Of a DNA stretch of 64,000 bases, positions 1-10,928 are shown piece after piece. The DNA is from Jaltomata sinuosa. Lineage: Eukaryota > Streptophyta > Magnoliopsida > Solanales > Solanaceae. Position 1 is the first letter of the stretch. The number at the start of each line of letters is the position of its first letter. Both the position numbers and the translations under genes were made by a program. The stretch covers positions 310,001 through 374,000 of the forward strand of contig QJPP01000818.1 in NCBI GenBank assembly GCA_003996215.1, given 5' to 3'. A model generated the notes under the pieces. It was given only the letters and a program-made list of their open reading frames with translations. It was not told the origin of the DNA and searched no databases.

Positions 1-58
1 TGCTGAGATTTCACCTATAGTTTAGGGTGGTACTTATGCATTATCTCTTATATATATA

Positions 59-165
59 GTGTGCATCGAGGCGCCACTCCATATTGAGGCTATTATATAC
101 AGAGTGTGCATTGAGGTGCAATTTCCCTTATAGTGGCTAACATTATATAGTGTGCGCCTAGGCGC
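59..165. repeat. Short array of GTGTGC words in LTR K
   Basis: Three degenerate units begin at 59, 104 and 150 (spacing 45-46 bp). Each starts GTGTGC and continues into a GAGGCGC-like word. The third unit ends in the perfect 12-bp palindrome GCGCCTAGGCGC (154-165). A fourth GTGTGC occurs at 178. It resembles the CpG-dyad arrays in the other LTRs, but the TATA box of K cannot be placed with confidence. Confidence 0.6.
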
Positions 166-350
166 AATGGTAAATCAGTGTGCGTTACAAAGCATGTGTT
201 GCAGCGGGATTAAGGCGTGTGTTATTATCTAAATATAATAAAGAAGATTTGAACTCAAAGAGTCCTACCAATTACAGTTTACAGGTTTCATACTATATCT
301 CATTCTGATTTACTATTTGCAGCTTAATCATATATTTCTACCTTACATAC

Positions 351-371
351 CAGTACATATTTTTCGTACTG
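351..371. repeat. Hairpin CAGTAC…GTACTG in LTR K
   Basis: CAGTAC (351-356) pairs with GTACTG (366-371) around a 9-base A/T-rich loop. About 25 bp downstream comes a GCTGCAT word. The same order (CAGTAC, loop, GTACTGAC, then a GCTGCAT stem) is seen in both LTRs of element F, whose LTRs are otherwise clearly diverged from K. Confidence 0.65.
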
Positions 372-778
372 ACATCCCCATTGCCTAGGGGGTGCTGCAT
401 TCATGCCTGTAGGTCCTTATAGAAACCCAAACAAACCTTTTCAATTGGAGCTGAAGTGTTCAACCATTTTGGTAAGCTCCATTTTTTCCTGGAGCTGACG
501 AGTTAGAGGTCCAGTTTGTATTGTGAGTATGTGTGTAGCAAATGGGTAGGTCAGGGCCCTATCCCGACTATATGGAAGTCTGATTACTCTTAGAGACGTG
601 TAGACACTTATTGAGTTGTTAGTATGTTGTTTATGGCCTTGTTGGCCTTCTATTTACCCATTGTACAGTTTATAGTTTTGTCGGTCCAACTACTATGAAG
701 ATTATTTGAGTTTCACTAGCTCATCAATCAAGTAAGGCACGAGGTGCCAATCTTGCCTCTCAAGGTTGGGGCGTGACA

Positions 779-2396
779 TTATGCAACCCATTTGCACCAC
801 AAATGGTAAAAACACCCCTGTTAGCCGAGTTACTTACAAAATTGTTTGCCATTTTGGCACTACCTTTAGGGGAAATGTGCACTACTCCATACTCCATGAA
901 GTTGTTCTTGGTACATATCTCTTTCCCAAATTTAGCATAATCGAGCATTTGAGTGAGGGCATCTTTCAGTTGAACATTGATCGAAACTTTCTTCAGCATA
1001 GACTTAAACCCTGTAGATTGCTCTTCTTCTTTCCCTTATGCCAGGCATTGTGGGAAAGGAGGAGGAAATTTAGGAAAGGGATTGAAAACCTTGGGAATCT
1101 TATTTCTTCAGTATTGGTTTTCCTCAAAACCATTATTGATGACCCCATTTCCCCTAGGCTTGTTTATGGCATAAATCTTGTCAATCGTATAGCTTGATTG
1201 GGTATCTTCAAAACCAACATCCTTACCTCTTTTGTCTTCCTCATACTCAACTTGAGAGGTGAGCCAATTCATTCTTTCTTCAAGGAGTTTGATGGCGATA
1301 GTGTGAGACCTTATAGATTGAGCAAGGGTCGCAAGTTCACATCTTAGCTTGCGGACTCCCATATTAGTTGATTCCACTTTTTTTAATACCGTCTTAAGCA
1401 TGATTTCTACTCTTGATGTGACGGTTCCATGGTTTCAACCTTGATACCCATGCTCTTGTCTCAAGGAGCTTTGGCTCACTCACTGAAGATTTACATGGGA
1501 ACGCATATCATGATTTTCAATACTTGAAGCTTCTTTATCATCAAGGGAATAGATTACATCATCCACCAACTCTTCGGCTCCATAAATGTTAATGGCATGT
1601 AAACTCTCCACCTTGTGTTTGATGATGTGCTTAGTCATAAATTCGAGGAGAGTGTTGATGGTTGTTAGCTCTATATCCCTTAGTGCATAATTTTTCTTCC
1701 ACTCATAAAGCATATTAGTAAAGGTAGCACCCATTTCCCCCTCAACTACCCAACCAGTCCAATCACGATTTGTTTTAGCCACCCTCTCACGTAATACCTT
1801 AGCGAACTCGAATGTTTGGTCTATTAAAGTTCCTTTAGCAAAAGTGTTGATAATGGTCTTGTTTACGAGGTCTAATGAATGGTAGAAGTGTCAGAGGAGG
1901 ATGTAATCCATAAGGCCATGGGCCGGGCATTTTTCCACCTTTCTCTTGAATCTTGCCCATGTATCATGGGGAGGTTCTCCATAAAGTTGTTCAAACTTAG
2001 TGATTTCATCCCTCAATTGTAGCATTTTACTAAGATAAAACAATCTATCAAGGAATGCGGCAAGCATTTACTTCCCAAGTAGATATTATTCCTATTGGTA
2101 ATTCTTCAAACCAAATAGTAGCTTCTCCCGTGAGAGAGAAGGGAAATAAGCGCAACCAGATGGATTCTTGAGTGATGTTGGCTATAGCAAATAGTTGACG
2201 TACTTCTACAAAATTTCTTATATGCCGGTGGGCATCCTCCTAATCTAGTCCTCTGAATAAACCTTGCATGTGAAATAGATGGAGAACTGGACCAGTAACT
2301 TGGAACGTCACTGCATGAGGCAAGCAAATAGCACTTTGCACATCTTCATCCATATGATTACCAACACTAGCATAAGTGCTAGCATGGCTCATGCTT
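779..2396 (-). pseudogene. Athila-type gag (element J), truncated
   Basis: The minus-strand reading starts near the ATG at 2394-2396. It gives the gag core (a leucine/phenylalanine-rich RLFPFSLTGEA-type stretch), a middle part with TLLEFMTKHI (about 1640), a coiled-coil-like stretch with LKKVES (1401-1240), and the conserved block before the protease (ISINIPL-like in relatives, here VSINVQLKDAL, 999-930). Several frameshifts and stops separate the pieces. It ends at the K junction inside the lead-in to the protease, so protease and pol are absent. Gag would form the particle. This copy cannot be functional. Confidence 0.75.
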
Positions 2397-2492
2397 CCTA
2401 CTCAAAGTCACAAAAACAACGAAAACATAAAAGAGAATAAATGCTCAATAAAAGTGAATCATTAGATAATAAAATGGCAAATCAAAAGCCAA

Positions 2493-2510
2493 TCCACGAC
2501 AACGACACCA
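2493..2510 (-). other. Primer-binding site of J
   Basis: On the minus strand TGGTGTCGTTGTCGTGGA, matching 14 of 18 bases of the Athila-type site TGGCGCCGTTGCCGGGGA. All four differences are on C or G and three look like C-to-T decay. It lies 4 bases after an LTR end TCATCA, as in element B. Confidence 0.75.
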
Positions 2511-2514
2511 TTTT

Positions 2515-2805
2515 TGATGACGTTTAAAATCACTCTCCCGAAGGAGGTTGTAACAATCGCCAAGCAAAATAATAAGTACCCAACAGATGTTGGGATCGAA
2601 TCCATGAAAATTGGTATGATGACTTGCCACTAAACATCAAAAATTAATTCACTAGAGCAAGCGAATTGTTAAAACAAGAAAAAGTAAAGTTTGGGGAAAA
2701 AGGTTTGGGAAATCACAATTCAAAATGTAGAAAAAAGAGAATGTAAACACAGTTGGTTTAGTCAAAAGTTGGAACACTAGGGGTGTGCTTCCGATTGGGT
2801 CATAC
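2515..2805 (-). repeat. 3' end of the 5' LTR of J
   Basis: On the minus strand this runs into …TCATCA just before the primer site. It contains a CAACATCTGTTGGGT segment and an ACCTCC…GGGAG stem like those near the LTR ends of A and B. Its upstream part is replaced by LTR D at 2806. Confidence 0.6.
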
Positions 2806-3987
2806 TATCACGACCTAATTTCTCAAGTCATGATGGCACCTACAACCCCCCTTAGGAAAACCAATTCCCGTAGCCAGGAACGGTTAGTTATGTGCTACTA
2901 GCAACTAAGCACGCGGAAGAGGCAATATAAATAAGCGGAAGCAAGAAAGAAAAGTACAGAAATAAAGCAACTGGAATATATATAAAGGAAGCCAAACCAT
3001 CCCACAACCTGGTATCATAGTATAAGAGTCACTACTAAATATACCGAGTACTAGAGGGTAAAAAATAGAATATACATCAGACTCTGAATAACAAAAAGAG
3101 TACATGATATAAAAGAAAAGATAAAAGTTAATCCCCGTTAGCCAGGAGCTCACCTTAGTCTCGAATGTCTGGAAAGCTGCACGAGTGTCCACACGATCAA
3201 TGGCAAGAGATCACACTAGGATTTTCACCAGGGAGATGCAGAAGTATAGTATGAGCACTAATTGCAAAACAACGGGTACCCAATAGGCATCATAGGCTAA
3301 CTGAGCACATATAAGATAGAAAAGCAGTAAATAGTAGAAATTGAAGAAAGTAGGCACATAAAACAAATAGAGAAGTACACGGAAGCTAGCAAAAATAGAA
3401 TACAAGGAGAAAACAACCATACTAGGCTAGCCATAAGAGATAAAAATAAATTCTCCTACAGTCTCAATGGGCGCTTATACACTCGAGGAACACAAATAAG
3501 TGAAAACAAACCCTCCGACATCCAATACTACAGAGCGTACACTCAGTAAACAACAAAAAAGGGTGGAACCAAACACAATATGAATCATATGATGCGATAT
3601 GATGAAACCTGCATGACAGTAGTGTTGTATGTACCTCCCCTAGTGCCTATAGGCCCAGTTGGTCGAATCAATTGAAGGACGCACCCCTATACCTCAACTA
3701 CACCATATACCCCTCTTCAACACTCACAGCACGTAGCACATAGTCTGTATCTACAAGGTCCACGGAGGTCCTCGATTACATACTAAATCTCAAAATCTAA
3801 AATATAACTACCCGCAGTGTATCCAGGTCTAAACCAATAATCATAAGCTCAAAATGAGTGCCCGATGTCTATTCGGGTCTAAATCAGTAATTCAAGTCTC
3901 AAAACCTCAATAAAAGAGTGCTCAGAGCATAATTGATTCTAAATCCATAGTAACAAGCCTAGCACTTGGCTCGATCGAGTCTAGTAT
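2806..3987 (-). repeat. LTR D, piece 1 (Tekay type)
   Basis: Begins with the reverse complement of an LTR terminus (TATCACGACC, a TG-to-TA variant of TGTCACGACC) and follows the LTRs of element C through the stretch with CATGATGGCACCTACAACC, the A-rich middle and the degenerate ~60-bp units with CTAAA…CAGTAA. A perfect dyad CTCGATCGAG lies at 3970-3979, eight bases before element A interrupts. No primer site lies outside the 2806 end, so D is a 3' LTR or a solo LTR. Confidence 0.8.
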
Positions 3988-4157
3988 TGTTGATGTGTCG
4001 CCATTCTACGGCATTTTTGATGCCTCTAAAACTAAGAACAATCGTAAGTTTTCAAGCAACCGTCGTCGTTTTTTGATGTTTTATGTTATGTTTTCAGGAA
4101 AGAGAGACAAACATAGAAACGGAAGGAAATACAGGCAAAACGACGTTCTGGATAAGA

Positions 4158-4310
4158 GTGACGGCCTAAGTGACGGTCCGTCAAGCTGGTGACAGTCCGT
4201 CAAGACCAAACCGTCAAGATGGGGCAGCACCACTTCCTAGTGGTGATGGCCACTGTGACGGTCCGTCAAGCTGGTGACGGTCCGTCGGCCAAACCGTCAA
4301 GTTGAGGCAG
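4158..4310. repeat. Dyad array in U3 of A
   Basis: The interrupted palindrome TGACGGTCCGTCA (arms of 6, one central base) occurs at 4171-4183, with variants near 4189, 4257 and 4277 and half-sites (CCGTCAAG) between. The stretch reads as two units of about 84 bp. It ends about 50 bp before the TATA box. The 3' LTR copy is at 9626-9775, and many of the differences between the LTRs fall inside this block. Confidence 0.8.
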
Positions 4311-4357
4311 TACGCGATACGGATTCCGAATGTTTTTGGGTTTATTTCCTGGACTCC

Positions 4358-4365
4358 TATAAATA
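4358..4365 (+). promoter_or_regulatory. TATA box of A (5' LTR)
   Basis: TATAAATA after GGACTCC, the usual plant LTR promoter form. The copy in the 3' LTR is at 9827-9834. Transcription would start about 30 bp downstream. Confidence 0.7.
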
Positions 4366-5308
4366 CCCTATGTTAGGTTTATTTTAGATGTTGATTACCA
4401 ATACATTACCCAATAGTTTTAGGAGAGTTTTGAGCGAGAATTTGAGAGAAAAACACTACACAATCACGTTTTTCTTCTTGATCATCTTGTTCTTGATCGG
4501 TCTTGGGATCTTAGTTTTCTTGTTCTTGGATAATTGAAGATTGTTTTCATTATATTGTAAGAATCTTTTTCTCGTTATTATGAATGCGATTCTACTTTTT
4601 TCTTAATAGCATGATTAACTAACTTCCCACTACTAGGGTTGTGGGAGCCATGGCTAAAGTAGCGATATAGATTCCGGATAAAGTCGGGTTTAATATATAT
4701 GTTGTCACGTTGTTAATCATTCATTATTTAACATTTTCTAGTGGTTGCAAACATTAGAACATGCCTAGGTTTAATTTGCTTGAGTAAAGAGATTAAAAAC
4801 TGGGAAATTTGATTAACTATGAGGGTTCGAGACTACCAACTCTCGTCTTATGATTAATGCTGTAACTAGATTAATCTACTTGATGTTTAGGATTGAAGTA
4901 TAAAAGTTCACCATCTCAAGTTCGAGAGAATTGAAAAGGAAATTCGTCTATTTGGTTGAGAAACGTTTAGATGATACCATGAATTCAATCACATCGTGAC
5001 ACGCATATAAGAAAGAACCCGGTTAAGCTTTGAATCGAAATTGTTACAATGCCATGGTGAACACTTCCCTAGTTTTCTCTCATATTGATTAAAACTCGTA
5101 CGTTATTATTTGTCTTTGTTCACAATTCGATCACACAAACCCCCCCTTTTTTACCGGAAACTATTGATTACTAGTCATCTGATTCACTAACGACTTAATC
5201 TGTACCTTATTCCCTGTGGGATCGACCCCAACCTCTGTTGGGTTCTATATTTCACGACGACAGCTTACGCTTCTTAAACTGAGGTGTAGTTTGGGCGTTA
5301 TCAAATTT

Positions 5309-5326
5309 TGGCACCACTGCCGGGGA
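5309..5326 (+). other. Primer-binding site of A
   Basis: TGGCACCACTGCCGGGGA matches 15 of 18 bases of the Athila-type primer site and sits 5 bases after the LTR end. Confidence 0.8.
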
Positions 5327-5423
5327 ATACGGTTGTTTATTAAGTCCGGTGTGTTTATTTGACTCTTAGTCATATTTCCTGCTTTTACTTTTATTTGTTG
5401 TTTTTGTTTTACAGGGTACATAG

Positions 5424-8006
5424 TTGTGCATGCCAAGTACCCGAGGCTCGGGTGAACCAATATTACCCTACGACCCCGAGCTTGCAAGAATGATAAGGCA
5501 AAACATGAATGAGCAACAACAAGAGGCAGCGAGACTCGCTGCAGCTCACCAAGCCCAACAACGTGTGAATGCTGGTGGTCTTGAGGTCGACATTGAGTTG
5601 AATAATGAGGAGGTCGACTTAGATGGAGTTGGGGCCACGGGAGGTATTGTGTTTCCTCCGCTAGCACCCGGGGCCAAGTTCAACATTACTAGCACAATGA
5701 TTCAGCTGTTGAATTTGAGAGGAGTGTTCCGTGGTGTTGCTGGTGACGATCCAAACCGGCACCTGATGAATTTTGCGGGTATCTGCAAGTTGTTCGAATT
5801 GCCTGGAGTAAGTCAGACAGCGATCAGGCTCAGGTTGTTTCCGTTGTCTCTGTTTGATGAGGCAGCGTTATGGTTGACAGAGCTGACCCCCGACTCTATC
5901 ACAACTTGGGGAGAGTTTAAAGGAGCTTTCCTAGAAAGGTTCTTTCCTCCCTCTAGGATGATACAGTTGAGGGATGAGATTAGCAATTTCAGGCAACAAC
6001 CACACGAAGCTTTACATGAGACTTGGTTACGGTTCAAGAAAAAGCTGACAAAATGCCCTAACCATCAGTTGACCGACAATTTCCTGATGCAGACGTTTTA
6101 CAGGGCGCTAAATTTGGCTACCAAGCTGACACTGGATAATGCAGCAGGTGGAGCGTTTATAGGTCTCACTTTTGCCGATGCCACAACTATTTTGGATAGG
6201 CTCACAAAAACCAACAGCGCCTGGCATACACGTGATACATAGGTAGAAGCTAGCACTTATGCAGTTGGTATGTCAGCAGAGCTGCGCAGGAAAGAGGAAG
6301 AACAGGACCAAGACATGGCCCATCTGAAGACGCAAATGGACCTACTGATAAAGCATTTAATGTCAGGAGGTATTGAGAAAGTGAAAGCTGTGGGTTCCCA
6401 AGGTAGAGCAGCAGAGTTTGAATCTGATGAGGAGGCGAATTATTTGGGTGGTTTCCAGGCTAACGGCCAAGGAAACCAAGGTCGGAACTATCAGAAGGAC
6501 AACTACTATGAAAAAGCTGGCTACAGAGATCGTGATCAGGGGAACTAGAAGAATAACACTGATAGAGGTGGGTTGTATGTACCACCTGGTAACCAGGAAA
6601 GAGCTAACACCGAGACAGGGACGTCCAAACTAGAGAACATGATGGCTAAGATGCTACTGAAGGTGGAATCTACCGACTCCGCGGTAAAGGAGATGAGGAC
6701 GGAATTATCAACAATGAGTCAGGTAGTGGATTCACATTCCACCTCGATCAAGCAATTGGAACAGCAAGTGGGTCAAATCTCGGCATCTCTAAATCAAAGG
6801 AGGACAGGTACCTTGCCGAGTGACACCGTTCAAAATCCGAGGAAGGATGGGAGCTGTATGGCGATTACTACAAGAAGCGGTAAAATATTACTGGAATCAC
6901 ATCCGGTAATTCAGACTCAGGATGGTGATATCGCGGACGACAAGGCGGTAGAGGAGGCTACTCAAAGACCCGCGGATAAAGGCAAGGAAGCTGAAAAACT
7001 ACCAACTATGATGCCTCGGCCACCGCCTCCGTTTCCGCAACGTTTGAAGAAGAAAGTGGAAGATGGAAAGTTCCTAAATTTCATGACCATGCTCAAGCAG
7101 ATATCAATAAACATCCCACTGGTGGAAGTGCTTGAACAAATGCCTGGATATGCCAAGTTAATGAAGGACTTGATTACCAAGAAGAGGTCAGTAAGCTTGG
7201 AACCAGAAGATAACCTCCACCACTGCAGTGCTATTTCCTCAAGATCGTTAGTGGACAAGAAGGAAGATCCAGGCGCTTTTACTATTCCCTGTACTATCGG
7301 GAAGCTCAACTTTGGAAAAGTATTATGACATCTTGGTGCTAGCATCAACTTGATGCCGCTAGCAATCTATAAACAATTGGGTTTGGGAGCGCCCAAACCA
7401 ACGACCATGAGGGTGGTAATGGCTGACCGTTCAGTGAAGCGACCGGTAGGAATATTGTCTGATGTGCTGGTAAAGGTTGGTAAGCTTATATTCCCAGCTG
7501 ACTTTGTGATCTTGGATTGCGAAGTGGACTTTGAAGTCCCCATAATCTTGGGACGACCATTGCTGGCCACTGCGAGAGTGTTGGTTGACATGGAAAAAAA
7601 CGAACTGACATTCAGATTAAAAAATGAATTTGTCAAGTTTGATGTGTGTAAATTGATGAAGCAACCAAGAGACATGAGAGTGGTCGCGGTCATAGATGTG
7701 GTTGAGGAAGCCCCTGCGGAGTTGCATATTGAGGAGAAGGGTCCTGTCGAGACCCTAGCTGTTACAAGAAAGAGGTTGCGATCGCAAGAAGGGAAACATG
7801 TCGAGAAAGGCGGTGAAAACAAATCAAGGAAGAGAAAACACCGCAAGAAAACCAGCAAAGAAAGAATAAAAAAGTTGTCGCGACTAGCTGCGGAGCCGAT
7901 AAAAGAGGAAGTTGGAGCTCAACGAGATGGGGTAGCTGGCACCTATTCCATCAATTTCGCCTGCTTTGGAGACCCTGGCGGTCTCCAACATCATGCCAGA
8001 CTCTGA
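5424..8006 (+). pseudogene. Athila-type gag-protease, three in-frame stops
   Basis: One frame of 861 codons, broken only by TAG (6240), TAG (6546) and TGA (7326), with no frameshift. Order: N-terminal linker; gag core with RLRLFPLSLFDEAALWL and FLERFFPPSRM (about residues 130-180); coiled-coil-like segments (6290-6360, 6640-6790); PPPPFPQRLKKK; the block MLKQISINIPLVEVL (7090-7130); and a protease with VILDCEVDFEVPIILGRPLL. The protease active site, DLGAS in relatives, reads HLGAS right after the TGA, so the catalytic Asp is gone. A basic tail rich in Lys/Arg follows (7760-7880). Start chosen at the first ATG after the leader; the ATG at 5430 is also possible. Gag would assemble particles; pol is missing. 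Confidence 0.85.
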
Positions 8007-9456
8007 GCCCCATGGACTTCACAGGTATTCCTTTCTCTCACAGTTATAGTTTTCACATGTATGCATTGGGGACAATGCATGAGTCTAAGTTGAGGGTGTT
8101 GTTGGGTTACCTGTGAGTCTTTCACCACCGAGGGTTTTTGTTGCCGTGTTTCTTTTCCCTCCGGTGTGCTATCTAGTAGAACCGGCATGTTTAGGTTGTC
8201 GTTTTAAGTCATTTTAATTTTAGTTGTTATCTAGTGTCTATAGCAAGCATGGCGTTTTTTTTAAGAAGTTGAACTAAAAGGAGCCCCCTCTGAAAATTGT
8301 TGATTTTGTACTTATGTTGAAACGATTGACTGTCTGGATCCTTGGATGTCATTGTGTGGTTATGATTGGAATAAGTATGCTTAAGCCGAGTTGTTGTCTT
8401 GATAGTTGGTAGTGGTATGGTTTCTTGGTGCCAAGTGTGTGTGAGCATATTGTTATAAATTCTTACTCTGTGCATGCATCTAGAACTTGCCCGATCTATT
8501 TTGTTAAGTTTGAAGTTGGTTGCTTAGGAAAGGATCACAGGCCCTTTTTGTGTGCAGTCCACTTAGCCTATAAGACCGTCCAAATGTAAATAATCCCTTT
8601 GATCCCTGTTTGAGCCATAATTGACCCTGTTCGTTCAATAACCTGTAACCGTTCCTGTTTAACTTTGAATCCCTGTTTTGGCCCTGGTCCTTCCTTGGAC
8701 ATCGTGCACCTCAATTCAGGCAATCAGCCTAAGTTGAGGGTGGCTACTATAGAGGTGATAAGAAAAATAGGATGTATAAGATTGGTTGTGGATAGAATGA
8801 AAATTCCGGGTGTGTGCGTAAGAAAAGATGGAAAAAGAACGAAAAAGAAATAAAAAGAGTTGTCAAAATAAAGAGGCCGCACCTGTAGCTAGAAAGAAGG
8901 GAATAAGGAGGTGAATAAGGATGGGCAAGGTAAAGTTATGTGGAAATAGTAGGTCGGTGAATCCAAGGAGGGTTTAGTCACTATTCCCCAAACGTATCCT
9001 ACCTGCACCCGAAGCCGCATTACAAGCCAAAACAAGTCCTGTAGTGATCCTGAATGGCTTTCTGAAGAGCTAAAATAGAATAGTAAGGGGAAGCCTATGG
9101 CATTGCATGTGCATTTTTTGAAATCGTTTGTGAGTGTGAGCGTCTTACCTAGTCCTAAATTTTGTGTGTGGGACTTCTGTGTGGTGAGGGCACCAAGATT
9201 TCTGTATTGTCTATTGACTGTTAGGATAGCTGCGCATGTGTATGCATAACATTCCATCATATCGGAATGACATGTTTGGATCCTTGCAAGTTAATGTTTC
9301 ATACATTTGTGTGCTACTAGGGAGCTTGATTTGAAATTGAATAAGCATTGAATGACCATGAGTTGCTAGAGACAGGAGTTTGTTTTCTTAGTTGAGTCGT
9401 CTTATTGTTTTTTGTGTCATGTTGCTTGAGGACAAGCGAACGTTTTAAGTTGAGGG
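8007..9456 (+). other. Non-coding 3' region of A with repeated polypurine-tract words
   Basis: No credible coding frame. CTAAGTTGAGGGTG occurs at 8085-8098 and 8729-8742, and TTAAGTTGAGGGTG at 9445-9458. The last directly abuts the 3' LTR and is the functional polypurine tract. It is preceded by GCTTGAGGACAAGCGA, a signature also found before the 3' LTR of element B. The first copy follows GGGGACAATGCATGAG, typical of Athila 3' regions. Confidence 0.75.
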
Positions 9457-10774
9457 TGTTGATGTGCCGCCATTCTACGGCATTTTCGATGCCTCTAAAA
9501 CTAAGAACAATCGTAAGTTTTCAAGCAACCGTCGTCGTTTTTTGATGTTTTATGTTATGTTTTCAGGAAAGAGAGACAAACATAGAAACGGAAGGAAATA
9601 CGGGCAAAACGACATTCTGGATAAGAGTGACGGCCTGAGTGACGGTCCGTCAAGCTGGTGACGGTCCGTCAAGCCCAAACCGTCAAGATGGGGCAGCACC
9701 ACTGCCTAGTGGTGACGGCCACCATGAAGGTCCGTCAAGCTGGTGACAGTCCTTCGGCCAAACCGTCAAGTTGAGGCAGTACGAGATACGGATTCCGAAC
9801 GTTTTTGGGTTTATTTCCTGGACTCCTATAAATACCCTATGTTAGGTTTATTTTAGATGTTGATTACCAATACATTACCCAATAGTTTTAGGAGAGTTTT
9901 GAGCGAGAATTTGAGAGAAAAACACTACACAATCACGTTTTTCTTCTTGATCATCTTGTTCTTGATCGGTCTTGGGATCTTGGTTTTCTTGTTCTTGGAT
10001 AATTGAAGATTGTTTTCATTATATTGTAAGAATCATTTTCTCGTTATTATGAATGCGATTCTCTTCTCTTTTCTTAATAGCATGATTAACTAACTTCCCA
10101 CGACTAGGGTTGTGGGAGCCATGGCTAAAGTAGCGATATAGATTCCGTATAAAGTCGGGTTCAATATATATGTTGTCACGCTGTTAATCATTCATTATTT
10201 AACGTTTTCTAGTGGTTGCAAACATTAGAACATGCCTAGGTTTAATTTGCTTGAGTAAAGAGATTAAAAACCGGGAAATTTGATTAACTACGAGGATTTG
10301 AGACTACCAACTCTCGTCTTATGATTAATGTTGTAACTAGATTAATCTACTTGATGTTTAGGATTGAAGTATAAAAGTTCACCTTCTCAAGTTCGAGAGA
10401 ATTGAAAAGGAAATTCGTCTATTTGGTTGAGAAACGTTTAGATGATACCATGAATTCAATCACATCGTGACACGCATATAAGAAAGAACCCGGTTAAGCT
10501 TTGAATCATAATTGTTACAACGCCATGGTGAACACTTCCCTAGTTTTCTCTCATATTGATTAAAACTCGTACGTTATTGTTTGTCTTTGTTCACAATTCG
10601 ATCACACAAACCCCCTTTTTTTTACCGGAAACTATTGACTACTAGTCATCTGATTCACTAACGACTTAATCTGCACCTTATTCCCTGTGGGATCGACCCC
10701 AACCTCTGTTGGGTTCTATATTTGACGACGACCGCTTACGCTTCTTAAACTGAGGTGTAGTTTGGGCGTTATCA
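9457..10774 (+). repeat. 3' LTR of A
   Basis: 1318 bp, same ends as the 5' LTR. Differences are mostly transitions plus two short length changes. Dyad block at 9626-9775, TATA box at 9827-9834. Confidence 0.9.
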
Positions 10775-10928
10775 ATCTCAAATCAGTAGTAAATATGTCT
10801 AGAACTATGGCACAACTGAGTCTAGTAAAAGTGTGAAAACCGGTGATAAAATCATCGTAATACCTTTTTTACTCCAAAAAGATCTATAAAATTAGTTTCA
10901 AAACCTTTTATAACAATTTATACTGAAA
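10775..10928 (-). repeat. LTR D, piece 2
   Basis: Continues LTR D after element A: ATCTCAAATCAGTA lines up with ATCTCAAGTCAGTA in the LTR of C (12382 onward). It ends in TGAAA (10924-10928), the left target duplication of element C. Confidence 0.8.

Larger units (their letters stand above)
1..778 (+). mobile_element. Element K: 3' part of a Ty3 LTR (Tekay-like)
   Basis: Non-coding sequence ending in GGGGCGTGACA, the terminus style of Tekay-type LTRs. At 779 it gives way abruptly to an Athila-like gag read on the other strand, so 778 is an LTR edge. The left end lies outside the window, so neither the target duplication nor the rest of the element can be checked. The segment holds a short array of GTGTGC words (59-165) and a hairpin (351-371) also present in element F. 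No coding capacity. The clade is inferred from resemblance to F and from the terminal bases; a different Ty3 clade is possible. Confidence 0.6.
779..2805 (-). mobile_element. Element J: Athila-like remnant
   Basis: Read on the minus strand: the end of an LTR (2805 to 2515), a primer site resembling that of Athila elements (2510-2493), then a decayed gag that runs to 779, where LTR K interrupts it just before the protease active site. LTR D (minus) interrupts the LTR of J at 2806. The continuation on the far side of D/E is not recognised in this window. Confidence 0.75.
3988..5303 (+). repeat. 5' LTR of A
   Basis: 1316 bp from TGTTGATGTG to GGGCGTTATCA. U3 holds the GACGG dyad block (4158-4310) and a TATA box (4358-4365). 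U5 carries a CAACCTCTGTTGGGT stem near its end, a feature shared with J and B. Confidence 0.9.
3988..10774 (+). mobile_element. Element A: Athila-like, gag-pro only
   Basis: Two LTRs of 1316 and 1318 bp differ at about 3% of sites by eye, so this is one of the younger insertions. Between them lie an Athila-type primer site, one gag-protease frame (5424-8006) and 1.45 kb of non-coding sequence with polypurine-tract copies. RT, RNase H and integrase are absent. The ends TGTTGATGTG…CGTTATCA are shared by both LTRs. The flanks are AGTAT and ATCTC, so no 5-bp target duplication is seen, although both belong to one LTR (D). The layout resembles the TR-GAG type of non-autonomous element, which depends on enzymes from relatives. 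Confidence 0.85.
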
